DNA of 10,727 bases from an uncultured Lachnospiraceae bacterium (GTDB lineage: Bacteria; Bacillota; Clostridia; Lachnospirales; Lachnospiraceae), in assembly GCA_937891165.1 (NCBI GenBank), contig CALAEX010000079.1, positions 1 through 10,727 of the forward strand, given 5' to 3'. Both the position numbers and the translations under genes were made by a program. The number at the start of each line of letters is the position of its first letter. Position 1 is the first letter of the stretch. The notes below the pieces were generated by a model. It was not told the DNA's origin, did not search any database, and saw nothing but the letters and a program-made list of their open reading frames with translations. Below, piece by piece: positions 1 to 6,633 of this stretch.

Positions 1-403
1 TACCAGCATCCTTTGTTGCCTGTCTCTGAGAGTCATTGAAGTAAGCAGGAACTGTAATAACAGCTTCTGATACAGACTCACCAAGATAGCTTTCTGCATC
101 TGCCTTTAACTTCTGTAAAATCATTGCGGAAATTTCCTGTGGAGAAAACTTCTTATCATCAATGTTAATTCTAAAATCTGTACCCATATGTCTCTTAATA
201 GAAGAGATTGTCTTATCTGCATTTGTAACAGCCTGACGCTTTGCAGCTTCACCAACAATACGTTCTCCTGTCTTTGTAAATGCTACAACGGAAGGAGTTG
301 TTCTTACACCTTCAGTATTTGTAATAACTACTGGCTTACCGCCTTCCATAACGGCAACACAAGAGTTTGTAGTACCTAAGTCAATACCAATAATCTTTCC
401 CAT
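1..403 (-). CDS. dnaK: Chaperone DnaK (Hsp70), N-terminal part only
   Basis: DnaK is the cytoplasmic Hsp70 ATPase that binds exposed hydrophobic segments of unfolded proteins, working with DnaJ and GrpE. The 134 visible codons begin at an ATG at 403 and run off the left edge of the window, so this is about a fifth of a normal ~610-residue DnaK. The phosphate-1 loop of the actin/Hsp70 ATPase fold is visible as IGIDLGTTNSCVAVMEGG (residues 5-22), and the segment VPAYFNDSQRQATKDAG (118-134) is the classic Hsp70 signature around the second ATPase subdomain. The start is set by AAAGGAG at 411-417, seven bases upstream. It follows grpE by 27 bp and is the third visible gene of the hrcA-grpE-dnaK operon, so it should be controlled by the CIRCE operator ahead of hrcA. 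No separate promoter is visible in the short gap before it. Confidence 0.98.
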   Translation of the reverse strand, partial: MGKIIGIDLGTTNSCVAVMEGGKPVVITNTEGVRTTPSVVAFTKTGERIVGEAAKRQAVTNADKTISSIKRHMGTDFRINIDDKKFSPQEISAMILQKLKADAESYLGESVSEAVITVPAYFNDSQRQATKDAG

Positions 404-430
404 GTTAATTCTCCTTTATCTTTATAACAA

Positions 431-1048
431 TTAGTTTGCTACCTTAACCATAGAATGTCTTACGACACTTTCTCTATACATGTAACCTTTTTGAAATTCT
501 TCTACTACGATATTCTCTCCAACATTCTCATCTTCTATATGCATTACTGCATTGTGAAAATCTGGATTAAATTCTGCTCCAACCGCTTCGATTGGCTTTA
601 CACCTGCTTGCTCTAACACAGTCATAAAGTGCTTATATACTTTTTCCATACCCTGTGCAAATGCATTGTTTGCCAGTTCTTCTGCGGATACTGTAGCAAG
701 ACCACGTTCCATATTGTCTACCACTGGAAGAATTTTTTCTACCATATCCTTTGCTCCCATTTCAAACATCTGAGATTTTTCTCTCTCGGAACGTTTTCTA
801 AAATTATCAAACTCTGCCATCTGACGAATCAAACGGTCATTTAGTTCTTCAATCTTTTCGTCTTTTTTATCTTTCTTTTCTTTTTTCTTAAAAAATCCTT
901 TTTTCTCTGTGGAAGCTTCTTCTTCCGTAGATTCTTCTGCAACTTCTTCTATTACAGCTTCTTCTACTACTTCTTCCGGAGTTTCTACTGTTTCCTCTGG
1001 AATCTCCACATCTTTCTTTACTTCATTTTCTAATTCTTTGGCGTTCAC
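431..1048 (-). CDS. grpE: Nucleotide exchange factor GrpE
   Basis: GrpE is the dimeric cytoplasmic factor that releases ADP from DnaK and can act as a thermosensor. The 205-residue protein has the usual three parts: an acidic, probably disordered N-terminus rich in E and T (about 1-45) followed by a lysine-rich patch (about 48-62), a long coiled-coil helix (about 63-125, containing IRQMAEFDNFRKRSEREK), and the C-terminal beta domain that contacts DnaK (about 145-205, with GVKPIEAVGAEFNPDFHNAV and the terminal VVRHSMVKVAN). The start codon is GTG at 1048, supported by AGAGGA at 1058-1063 nine bases upstream; no in-frame ATG fits better. It begins 17 bp after the hrcA stop and ends 27 bp before dnaK, as expected for the class I heat-shock operon. 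The Glu/Lys-rich N-terminal tail is longer than in many homologues but typical of Clostridia. Confidence 0.97.
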   Translation of the reverse strand: MNAKELENEVKKDVEIPEETVETPEEVVEEAVIEEVAEESTEEEASTEKKGFFKKKEKKDKKDEKIEELNDRLIRQMAEFDNFRKRSEREKSQMFEMGAKDMVEKILPVVDNMERGLATVSAEELANNAFAQGMEKVYKHFMTVLEQAGVKPIEAVGAEFNPDFHNAVMHIEDENVGENIVVEEFQKGYMYRESVVRHSMVKVAN

Positions 1049-1065
1049 TTTATCACGTCCTCTTT

Positions 1066-2088
1066 CTATTTCTTATATATTTCATCCAATTGAGTACGAA
1101 TTGTTTTTAAAGTAGATACTACCTTTTCATAATCCATACGCTTTGGACCAACAATACCAATTTTTCCATAAACACCATCTGTCAGTTCATATGTTGCTGT
1201 TACTACCGAACAATCCTTCATAGATTCTACCGTATTTTCTTTTCCAATGTAAACTTGAATTTCACTAGAATCTTCGGATTCTTGTCGCATAAGCTCCGTA
1301 ATCTCTTTCTTTTCCTCCAATGCATACAACAATCTAGAAACATGATGATTATCTCCAAGTTCCGGATATTTTAACATATTTGTTGTACCACTTGTATACA
1401 CCTGAACTTTATCTTCTTCACTCACTGCTTGTGCAATCGCATCTAAAATATCATTGACTATACTGCCAAAACCATCCGATTGCATTTTTATCTGTTGAAT
1501 GACATCTAAGTTGATTTCTGATAAATCCAAACCTTGTAAATAAGTGTTCAACAAAATGTTTAACTTTAATACCATTTCTCTTTGTATCGAAACTTCTGTT
1601 GTAATCATTTTATTTTTAATAATATTACCTTCGATTACAATAATCGCTAAAAGTTGTTTTTCATCTACTTCTGTTAGTTGTAAAAACTTAATTTTGCGAC
1701 TGCGATACATTGGCGTTGTTACCATAGCTGCATAATTCGTATTCACTGCAAGCAATTTGGTTACTTGCTCTAACAGATTTTCCATTCGGTCAGCTTTTTC
1801 AATTAAAAGCGACTTCATTTCCGCTACTTCTTGGTCTTTCGCTTCCATCATTGTATCCACATAAAGCCGATACCCTTTATCTGAGGGAATTCGCCCTGCG
1901 GAAGTATGTGGCTGCAAAATATAACCCATTTCCTCTAAATCTGCCATTTCATTACGAATCGTAGCAGAACTTAATTTCAAATCAGTAAACTTTGAAATCG
2001 TTCTTGAACCAACAGGTTCGCCAGTTTCCAAATAGTTTTTGATAATCGCTTGTAAAATTTTCAGTTTTCTCTCATCTAAATGTTCCAT
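1066..2088 (-). CDS. hrcA: Heat-inducible transcription repressor HrcA
   Basis: HrcA binds CIRCE operators and represses class I heat-shock genes; in the family, GroEL keeps it active and heat-damaged protein titrates GroEL away. The 340-residue length matches the family. Residues 1-75 are the N-terminal winged helix, with the near-invariant PHTSAGRIPSDKGYR at 60-74; the rest is the GAF-like dimerisation region with the inserted domain. It ends with a TAG at 1066. The ATG at 2088 is supported by GGAGGAA at 2097-2103, eight bases upstream. It is the first gene of hrcA-grpE-dnaK, and a perfect CIRCE lies 61 bp upstream, so it is autoregulated. In many Clostridia hrcA follows hemW directly; here GH43 and a deaminase-like gene separate them. 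Confidence 0.98.
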   Translation of the reverse strand: MEHLDERKLKILQAIIKNYLETGEPVGSRTISKFTDLKLSSATIRNEMADLEEMGYILQPHTSAGRIPSDKGYRLYVDTMMEAKDQEVAEMKSLLIEKADRMENLLEQVTKLLAVNTNYAAMVTTPMYRSRKIKFLQLTEVDEKQLLAIIVIEGNIIKNKMITTEVSIQREMVLKLNILLNTYLQGLDLSEINLDVIQQIKMQSDGFGSIVNDILDAIAQAVSEEDKVQVYTSGTTNMLKYPELGDNHHVSRLLYALEEKKEITELMRQESEDSSEIQVYIGKENTVESMKDCSVVTATYELTDGVYGKIGIVGPKRMDYEKVVSTLKTIRTQLDEIYKK

Positions 2089-2103
2089 CTGGTTTGTTCC
2101 TCC

Positions 2104-2134
2104 GGGCAGTGCCCTTGTGACGAGCGTCTGCTCG
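2104..2134 (-). other. Two small hairpins in the hrcA leader
   Basis: Two short perfect inverted repeats lie between CIRCE and the hrcA ribosome binding site: CGAGC-N4-GCTCG (2121-2134) and GGGCA-N-TGCCC (2104-2114, more realistically a GGGC stem with a 3-base loop). The second touches the Shine-Dalgarno GGAGG at 2099-2103 directly. They are much richer in G+C than the surroundings, so they may fold in the mRNA and stabilise it or shade the ribosome site. The pairing is seen in the sequence; a role is inference. Confidence 0.4.
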
Positions 2135-2148
2135 ATATCTAAGTTTTG

Positions 2149-2175
2149 TTAGCACTCGTTTGATTGGAGTGCTAA
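2149..2175 (-). promoter_or_regulatory. CIRCE operator (HrcA binding site)
   Basis: This is a perfect copy of the CIRCE consensus, TTAGCACTC-N9-GAGTGCTAA, with arms at 2149-2157 and 2167-2175. It lies just downstream of the predicted transcription start of the hrcA operon, a standard position for repression by HrcA, and would also form a hairpin near the 5' end of the mRNA. Confidence 0.98.
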
Positions 2176-2190
2176 TATCGTTATGCATAT

Positions 2191-2219
2191 AAAATAGCAC
2201 CTAACAACGAAAATGTCAA
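2191..2219 (-). promoter_or_regulatory. Sigma-A promoter of hrcA-grpE-dnaK
   Basis: On the minus strand a full-consensus -35 TTGACA (2214-2219) is separated by 17 bp from a -10 TATTTT (2191-2196). The predicted start near 2184 would place CIRCE at about +9 to +35. This is the expected vegetative promoter of a class I heat-shock operon, silenced by HrcA at normal temperature. Confidence 0.85.
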
Positions 2220-2229
2220 GTGCTATTTT
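2191..2229. terminator. Inverted repeat overlapping the hrcA promoter, possible bidirectional terminator
   Basis: AAAATAGCAC (2191-2200) and GTGCTATTTT (2220-2229) form a perfect 10-bp inverted repeat with a 19-base loop. On the plus strand it is followed by a long T tract (2225-2237 is nearly all T); on the minus strand the 3' arm ends in TTTTAT. It could terminate transcription from the gene at 2366-3940 before the heat-shock operon begins. The -35 box lies at the loop/stem edge and the -10 box in the stem, so the same DNA serves as promoter. The core TAGCAC/GTGCTA also matches the core of the CIRCE arms, but spaced by 19 instead of 15 bases, so an operator role is an alternative. Confidence 0.5.
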
Positions 2230-2365
2230 TATTTTTTTACAATTTTTATTTTAATATTTTTTAATTAATCTATCATGCCAATTAAAATAACTCGGATATT
2301 GTAACCTAATAAAACATCAATTCCATTATTGATTACAAACTATATTCCTTATTCTTTTAACACAT
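2230..2365. other. A+T-rich spacer between the deaminase-like gene and the hrcA promoter
   Basis: No gene, tRNA or strong promoter is seen here. The stretch from 2230 to 2275 is almost pure A/T. A weak ATCAAT-N6-ATTGAT repeat at 2316-2333 is the only structure near the end of the upstream gene, and it is too A/T-rich to be a convincing terminator. Confidence 0.6.
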
Positions 2366-3940
2366 TCACTTTACCTCATCTGCCAATTTATCAAACTTCA
2401 CTAATATATCTTTTGCTAAATCTTTTATTTTCCTCATATAAAAAACATTTATGAAATATGCATTATTCTTAGTTTTTTCATTAATCATCCTGTTACACAA
2501 TGTACAGGGAGCATACTTTATATAAAAGTCATGTTCACATCCCAGTACAAGCTTAGTACTTAATTTACGTTCACAACACGAAAACATTCGATTTCCTGAA
2601 CGTTTATCAATTGGATATGGATAACTTATAAATTTTTGTGCTGTAACACTTTTCATTTTTCCATTTTTCTTATAATAATATTCTACATTACAATCAGAAT
2701 CTATAACTTCATATGAACTACCCAGTATATTCTTTAACAACGAAACAAGCTTATTATATTCCTTTTTTCGTTTCAATGATTTGTTCTTTTCTTCTTCTGT
2801 AGTTTCACCAGGATATATATATTCATCTGAATTAAATACACCAGAAAGAGCAGCATACTTCTTTTTTTTATTTCTATTATACATAGCAGCAAAACATTTA
2901 GAACGTTTACCAGTGCTTTTAATTAAATATCTTTCTCTCAAATCTTTACTACTATTTAACGCATTATATAGTTGTCTTATGACATCATGATTGCAAAAAG
3001 CTCTTGAAGATACTCTCTCCATAGAATACAACACTAGCATATTCTGTATATTACTATACTGAAGCTTTTTCAATCTCTCATCTATTTTACTATAACTATC
3101 CCTAACAATACTCTTATACCTATCATCATTAACAAGTACATCTATCTCTATTTCTTGAAATTCAACTAACTCATTATCAAATAGTATAATACTATACAAT
3201 TTTAAAAGAAAAATATTCCACAATCTATCAGCATTCGCTACTAATCCTGAATTTTTAATAACTTCTAAACACTCTATAATCTTCTCAAATCTAATATATG
3301 ATAATCCAAAATTCTCTATAATATTTTCTATAAAATCTACTAATTCTTGCATACGGAATGAATAATTTAAATTCAAAAGTCTACTCTTTATTACAAAATT
3401 ATCAAACTTGTGTAATTCTTTTTCTCCAAATGATTTATCAAAAAACTTTGTAAGTTGTAATCCCAATTTTAATAATGCAGTACTTGCAATTTCATCACGT
3501 TCCACATATACTTCATTAAACATTTTATAATTACTTAATTCAATTTCTGAATAAAGCAATTCCCTTAGTCCTACAACAATATCATTATAATCAGAAAGTT
3601 CCTTTAACACTTTCATTATTCGAACTTTTCTTACTTCATTATTATTTCCAGAATCAAGAAAATACTCTCCATATTGCTTTTGCCATCGACTATCCATAGA
3701 GCCATCGAATAATTCATCATGTACCAAATCGTATTCATCAATTATAATAGTATTTTTTTGGTCTTCTGCTAAATCTAAGTTCATTTTTCCAACAATCGGA
3801 TAAATTTCTGTTAGTAGACTAATAGCCTCCTCATTCCATCCTAATTGAATTTTCATCTCAATTGTATCTAAAGATTCCCCTAACAAATTACAAAAACCAT
3901 ATTTAAAATCCTCTAAAATATTATTTCTTTCATTCTCCAT
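2366..3940 (-). CDS. Unknown helical protein with C-terminal deaminase-superfamily-like domain
   Basis: I do not recognise this 524-residue protein as a named family. Residues 1-340 are rich in L, I, E, K and N, look mostly alpha-helical, and have no signal peptide or membrane segment. Residues about 345-515 read like a zinc-dependent deaminase fold: a beta-hairpin CFAAMYNRNKKKKYAALSG (349-367), a charged helix (about 380-407), then FSCCERKL (453-460) offering a C-x-E motif (C455-C456-E457), strand FYIKYAPC and the metal motif PCTLC (478-482), and a last strand NAYFINVFYM (493-502). CxE plus PCxxC is the catalytic and zinc-binding pattern of cytidine, nucleotide and toxin deaminases: Glu as proton shuttle and three Cys ligands. 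The ATG at 3940 follows AGGAG (3953-3957). The gene is visibly more A+T-rich than its neighbours and sits between GH43 and hrcA, both facts suggesting acquisition. Substrate unknown; a nucleotide- or nucleic-acid-targeting defence enzyme or an orphan toxin are possibilities. A structural zinc knuckle is the main alternative. The ORF is certain, the fold moderately so. Confidence 0.85.
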   Translation of the reverse strand: MENERNNILEDFKYGFCNLLGESLDTIEMKIQLGWNEEAISLLTEIYPIVGKMNLDLAEDQKNTIIIDEYDLVHDELFDGSMDSRWQKQYGEYFLDSGNNNEVRKVRIMKVLKELSDYNDIVVGLRELLYSEIELSNYKMFNEVYVERDEIASTALLKLGLQLTKFFDKSFGEKELHKFDNFVIKSRLLNLNYSFRMQELVDFIENIIENFGLSYIRFEKIIECLEVIKNSGLVANADRLWNIFLLKLYSIILFDNELVEFQEIEIDVLVNDDRYKSIVRDSYSKIDERLKKLQYSNIQNMLVLYSMERVSSRAFCNHDVIRQLYNALNSSKDLRERYLIKSTGKRSKCFAAMYNRNKKKKYAALSGVFNSDEYIYPGETTEEEKNKSLKRKKEYNKLVSLLKNILGSSYEVIDSDCNVEYYYKKNGKMKSVTAQKFISYPYPIDKRSGNRMFSCCERKLSTKLVLGCEHDFYIKYAPCTLCNRMINEKTKNNAYFINVFYMRKIKDLAKDILVKFDKLADEVK

Positions 3941-4073
3941 AACCTATTTTTTCTCCTAGTTTATTTAACAACTATTTTTTCTATATGAAAGTAAAATCAT
4001 AGAAAATACCACTAAAACTATATCCACTATATTAATACTATTACCTATCGCCTTAAATACACAATACGCAATA

Positions 4074-5333
4074 CTATATGTAATCTTTGTGAAGTAGTTT
4101 TTCGCTTCGGTTAAAATAAAAAGAATCTAAAACAATCTCTTCACCATTCAACAACACCCAAAAAGTATGTATCCCTGATAAAAACTGAATAGTCAATGTA
4201 ATACTAATAAAATCATCACATTGAAACTTGGTACAACCAAACAACTTGTTCTCACATTTTACACTTACTATACCTTTACCTTTGATATGTAAAACTAACT
4301 CTGATACTCCATCATCAAAATCAAGCATACGATATTCTATCCAACTCTGTGCATAATTCTGACCTTGACATACTACAACCTCACCTTGTTCCACTGGTAC
4401 AATGTAACAATCTTTTGACATTTTAGAAGCAATGGAAGCATCTATCTTTCTTGTTGCATCCAGCGGTTTTTCCACACCATGACAAGTCTGTTGCACCTCA
4501 TAAATCAATCCATTTTCATCAAAAAAGATAGGTTCCACACAAACTCTTCTACTTGTATTACTATTTTGTGAAGAACGATGATAAAACACATACCATTGAC
4601 CTTTAAAACATTCAATAGAACCATGATTATTCCAACTTTGAGGGTCGCAACCATAATTATCAATAATGACTCCACATTTCGTATAAGGACCAAGAGGACT
4701 ATCTGACATGGCATAACTCATACAAGTAGCCCTTCCTCTTGAAATATCAGTATAAACAAGATAATATTTTCCATTTCTTTTTCGTATAGAAGCACCTTCA
4801 TGAAAACCATGTTCATGCTCTGTAAGAATATTATCTCTTATACTTTCTGGTCGTAAAGCGGTCATATCTTCTGTGAGTATACCACCCTTTAGATGAAACT
4901 GACCCCAAAAATAATATGCTGTCCCATCATCATCTACAAATATCGCTGGGTCTATTCCATCTCCATCTGCTCCCTTAATAGATACTGCCTCACGAAACGG
5001 CCCACAAGGAGAATCTGCAACAGCTACGCCTTCAAAACCACCTGGGCAACAAACAAAAAGATAGTATTTTCCATTTTTATGTATCGCATCAGGAGCATAC
5101 AAAGGCACATCTGGGTGTGCTTTAAATTGACTCTGTTCCCCATCATTACAAAAAATAATGCCTTCGTCACGCCAAGAAAGCATATCATCCGTAGAAAAAC
5201 AACGAAGTTGTTTACTGCAATAATCTTTCTCCCCTGAAATATCAAGAGAACCATAAAGATATAATCGCCCATCTGGCATCACATGTGCCTCAACATCTGG
5301 CACAAAATAATTCCTTGGTAATATAGGATTCAT
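4074..5333 (-). CDS. Glycoside hydrolase family 43 (xylosidase/arabinofuranosidase-type), intracellular
   Basis: GH43 enzymes are five-bladed beta-propellers that invert the glycosidic bond of xylo- or arabino-oligosaccharides. The expected residues are visible: general base Asp in NYFVPDVEAHV (D13), a blade motif APDAIHKNGKYYL (80-92, with D82), the pKa-tuning Asp in GIDPAIFVDDDGTAYYFWG (D128), and the general acid Glu in HEGASIRKRNGKYYLVYT (E179). NHGSI (236-240) and GQWYVFYHR (245-253) are later blades. About 300-419 form a beta-rich extra domain resembling CBM6-type modules, including GIHTFWVLLNG. There is no signal peptide and cysteines are plentiful, so it probably acts in the cytoplasm on imported oligosaccharides. 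The ATG at 5333 is chosen over one 17 codons upstream because AAGGAA (5341-5346) precedes it by about 7 bases and the protein then starts with the family-typical NPILP. It begins 22 bp after the hemW stop, so it is probably read through from hemW. No transporter or regulator for sugars is nearby. Exact substrate and subfamily cannot be told. Confidence 0.92.
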   Translation of the reverse strand: MNPILPRNYFVPDVEAHVMPDGRLYLYGSLDISGEKDYCSKQLRCFSTDDMLSWRDEGIIFCNDGEQSQFKAHPDVPLYAPDAIHKNGKYYLFVCCPGGFEGVAVADSPCGPFREAVSIKGADGDGIDPAIFVDDDGTAYYFWGQFHLKGGILTEDMTALRPESIRDNILTEHEHGFHEGASIRKRNGKYYLVYTDISRGRATCMSYAMSDSPLGPYTKCGVIIDNYGCDPQSWNNHGSIECFKGQWYVFYHRSSQNSNTSRRVCVEPIFFDENGLIYEVQQTCHGVEKPLDATRKIDASIASKMSKDCYIVPVEQGEVVVCQGQNYAQSWIEYRMLDFDDGVSELVLHIKGKGIVSVKCENKLFGCTKFQCDDFISITLTIQFLSGIHTFWVLLNGEEIVLDSFYFNRSEKLLHKDYI

Positions 5334-5355
5334 AAAAAATTCCTTTCTTATAAAG

Positions 5356-6555
5356 TTATCTTCGTACAAAATCCTCTGGTACAAACTCTATAAACACTTG
5401 ATTGCTTACATCAATTCCTAACTCTGTCAATGCTACGATATTCTCTTCTATTGTAATTAGACCTTGTTTCTTCAATTTCTGCAAAGCACTACCATATACA
5501 ATCTCCATGGATTTTCCAAAACGAGTTTTAAATTCTGCTCGACTTACACCACACATACGGCGTAAACCTAAAATCATAAATTCTTCCATCTGCTCCGTTT
5601 CTACTAAACGCTCGATTTCTCTCCGAACATCTCTGCCTGCTTCGATATCTTCCATATAAACTGTTAAATTCGTTTCATTATGATATCTTGCATTTGTAAA
5701 CAAAGAAGAAGCTCCTAAACCAACACCCAAATACTCCTGTCCTGTCCAATACGAAGAATTGTGACGGCTTTCCAACCCTTTCTTCGCATAATTAGAAATT
5801 TCATAACGCTCATATCCTACTTCTTGTAATCGTTCTTTTGTATACGCATACATTGCTCTATCTGTTTCTTCATCTGGCAATTCGCTTTCTTTTTCCTTAC
5901 CCTCTCCATATAACTCATAAAATGGAGTCTTTTCCTCAATAATTAAACTATACGAAGAAATATGCTCAGGCTCTAGTGCAATCAACTGCTCTAATGTTTC
6001 TTTATAATCTTCCAATGTCTGATTTGGCAATGCAGACATCACATCAACACTTAAATTAGTAAATCCTACTTCTCTTGCCCATTGCACACACTCTTTCGCT
6101 TGTTCAAATGTATGTAAACGACCAAGCAACTGTAACTCCTGTTCTAAAGCCGACTGTACTCCTATACTCAAACGATTTACACCAAATTTTTGATATGCCT
6201 CTAACTTCTCTTTCGTCACAGTGGCAGGATTTACCTCCACTGTAACTTCTGCTTTCTCCATATCTACAGTAAAACTCTGCTTTATTGTATTTAAAATTTG
6301 CTCTAACAACTTCACATCTAATACCGAAGGTGTACCCCCACCAAAATATATCGTTTCTAAATAATACTCCTTAGTAAATGCTTGATAATCCTTAATTTCC
6401 TTACAAAGTGCCTGTACATATCTCTCCTTTGTCCTATCATCCGCAGGAGCCGATAAAAAATCACAATACTGACACTTCCTCACACAAAATGGAATATGCA
6501 CATACAACCCTAATGGCTTCTTTGGTACTTCTTTCTTCTTCCTAAAAAATAACAT
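5356..6555 (-). CDS. hemW: Radical SAM haem chaperone HemW
   Basis: HemW (formerly YggW or HemN-like) binds haem and a 4Fe-4S cluster and is thought to deliver haem to client proteins. The 399-residue protein starts with LGLYVHIPFCVRKCQYCDF (15-33): Cys24, Cys28 and Cys31 are the radical-SAM CxxxCxxC ligands. The residue after CD is Phe, so the extra cysteine of true coproporphyrinogen dehydrogenase HemN (CxxxCxxCxC) is missing; this separates HemW from HemN. GGGTPS (72-77), EVNP (107-110), RLSIGVQS (128-135) and LGRLHT (144-149) are further family motifs, and residues about 300-399 are the HemN C-terminal winged region. The ATG at 6555 is preferred to one 17 codons upstream because AAAGGA (6561-6566) stands five bases ahead and homologues begin close to the radical-SAM core. 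It follows lepA by 78 bp, the common arrangement in Firmicutes. Confidence 0.95.
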   Translation of the reverse strand: MLFFRKKKEVPKKPLGLYVHIPFCVRKCQYCDFLSAPADDRTKERYVQALCKEIKDYQAFTKEYYLETIYFGGGTPSVLDVKLLEQILNTIKQSFTVDMEKAEVTVEVNPATVTKEKLEAYQKFGVNRLSIGVQSALEQELQLLGRLHTFEQAKECVQWAREVGFTNLSVDVMSALPNQTLEDYKETLEQLIALEPEHISSYSLIIEEKTPFYELYGEGKEKESELPDEETDRAMYAYTKERLQEVGYERYEISNYAKKGLESRHNSSYWTGQEYLGVGLGASSLFTNARYHNETNLTVYMEDIEAGRDVRREIERLVETEQMEEFMILGLRRMCGVSRAEFKTRFGKSMEIVYGSALQKLKKQGLITIEENIVALTELGIDVSNQVFIEFVPEDFVRR

Positions 6556-6569
6556 ATAAATCCTTTCCG

Positions 6570-6591
6570 TTTCGCCACGAGCGAAAGCGTG
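6570..6591 (-). other. Hairpin / possible pseudoknot just upstream of the hemW ribosome binding site
   Basis: In the leader of hemW, TTTCGC (6570-6575) and GCGAAA (6581-6586) form a perfect 6-bp stem with a 5-base loop. The loop bases CACG (6576-6579) are complementary to CGTG at 6588-6591 outside the stem, so the RNA could form an H-type pseudoknot or switch between two hairpins. The structure ends four bases from the Shine-Dalgarno AAAGGA (6561-6566). It is strikingly G+C-rich for this region. A weak promoter-like TTGACT-N17-TTGTAT lies upstream (6601-6629). Pairing is seen; regulation is inference. Confidence 0.4.
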
Positions 6592-6633
6592 CCTTAAAAG
6601 ATACAAAACAAGTAAGACATTAAAGTCAAAACT

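Noticed and set aside
431..1115. Plus-strand open frames opposite grpE, including a Ser/Thr-rich one
   Set aside because: They are antisense shadows of the Glu-rich and Lys-rich codons of grpE, with no ribosome sites or family motifs.
2316..2333. ATCAAT-N6-ATTGAT as a terminator for the deaminase-like gene
   Set aside because: The 6-bp stem has a single G-C pair and only a short interrupted T run follows; the 2191-2229 hairpin is a better candidate.
5334..5384. Upstream in-frame ATG giving GH43 a 17-residue N-terminal extension
   Set aside because: It would overlap the end of hemW, lacks a good ribosome site, and the extension is unlike GH43 proteins; the ATG at 5333 has AAGGAA at good spacing and yields the typical NPILP beginning.
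5356..6555. Reading the radical-SAM gene as hemN (oxygen-independent coproporphyrinogen oxidase)
   Set aside because: The cluster motif is CxxxCxYCDF without the extra cysteine of HemN, and linkage to lepA is typical of HemW.
6556..6606. Upstream in-frame ATG giving HemW a 17-residue N-terminal extension
   Set aside because: The extension is encoded by the hairpin and Shine-Dalgarno region; AAAGGA directly before 6555 and the family's usual start near the radical-SAM core favour the later ATG.
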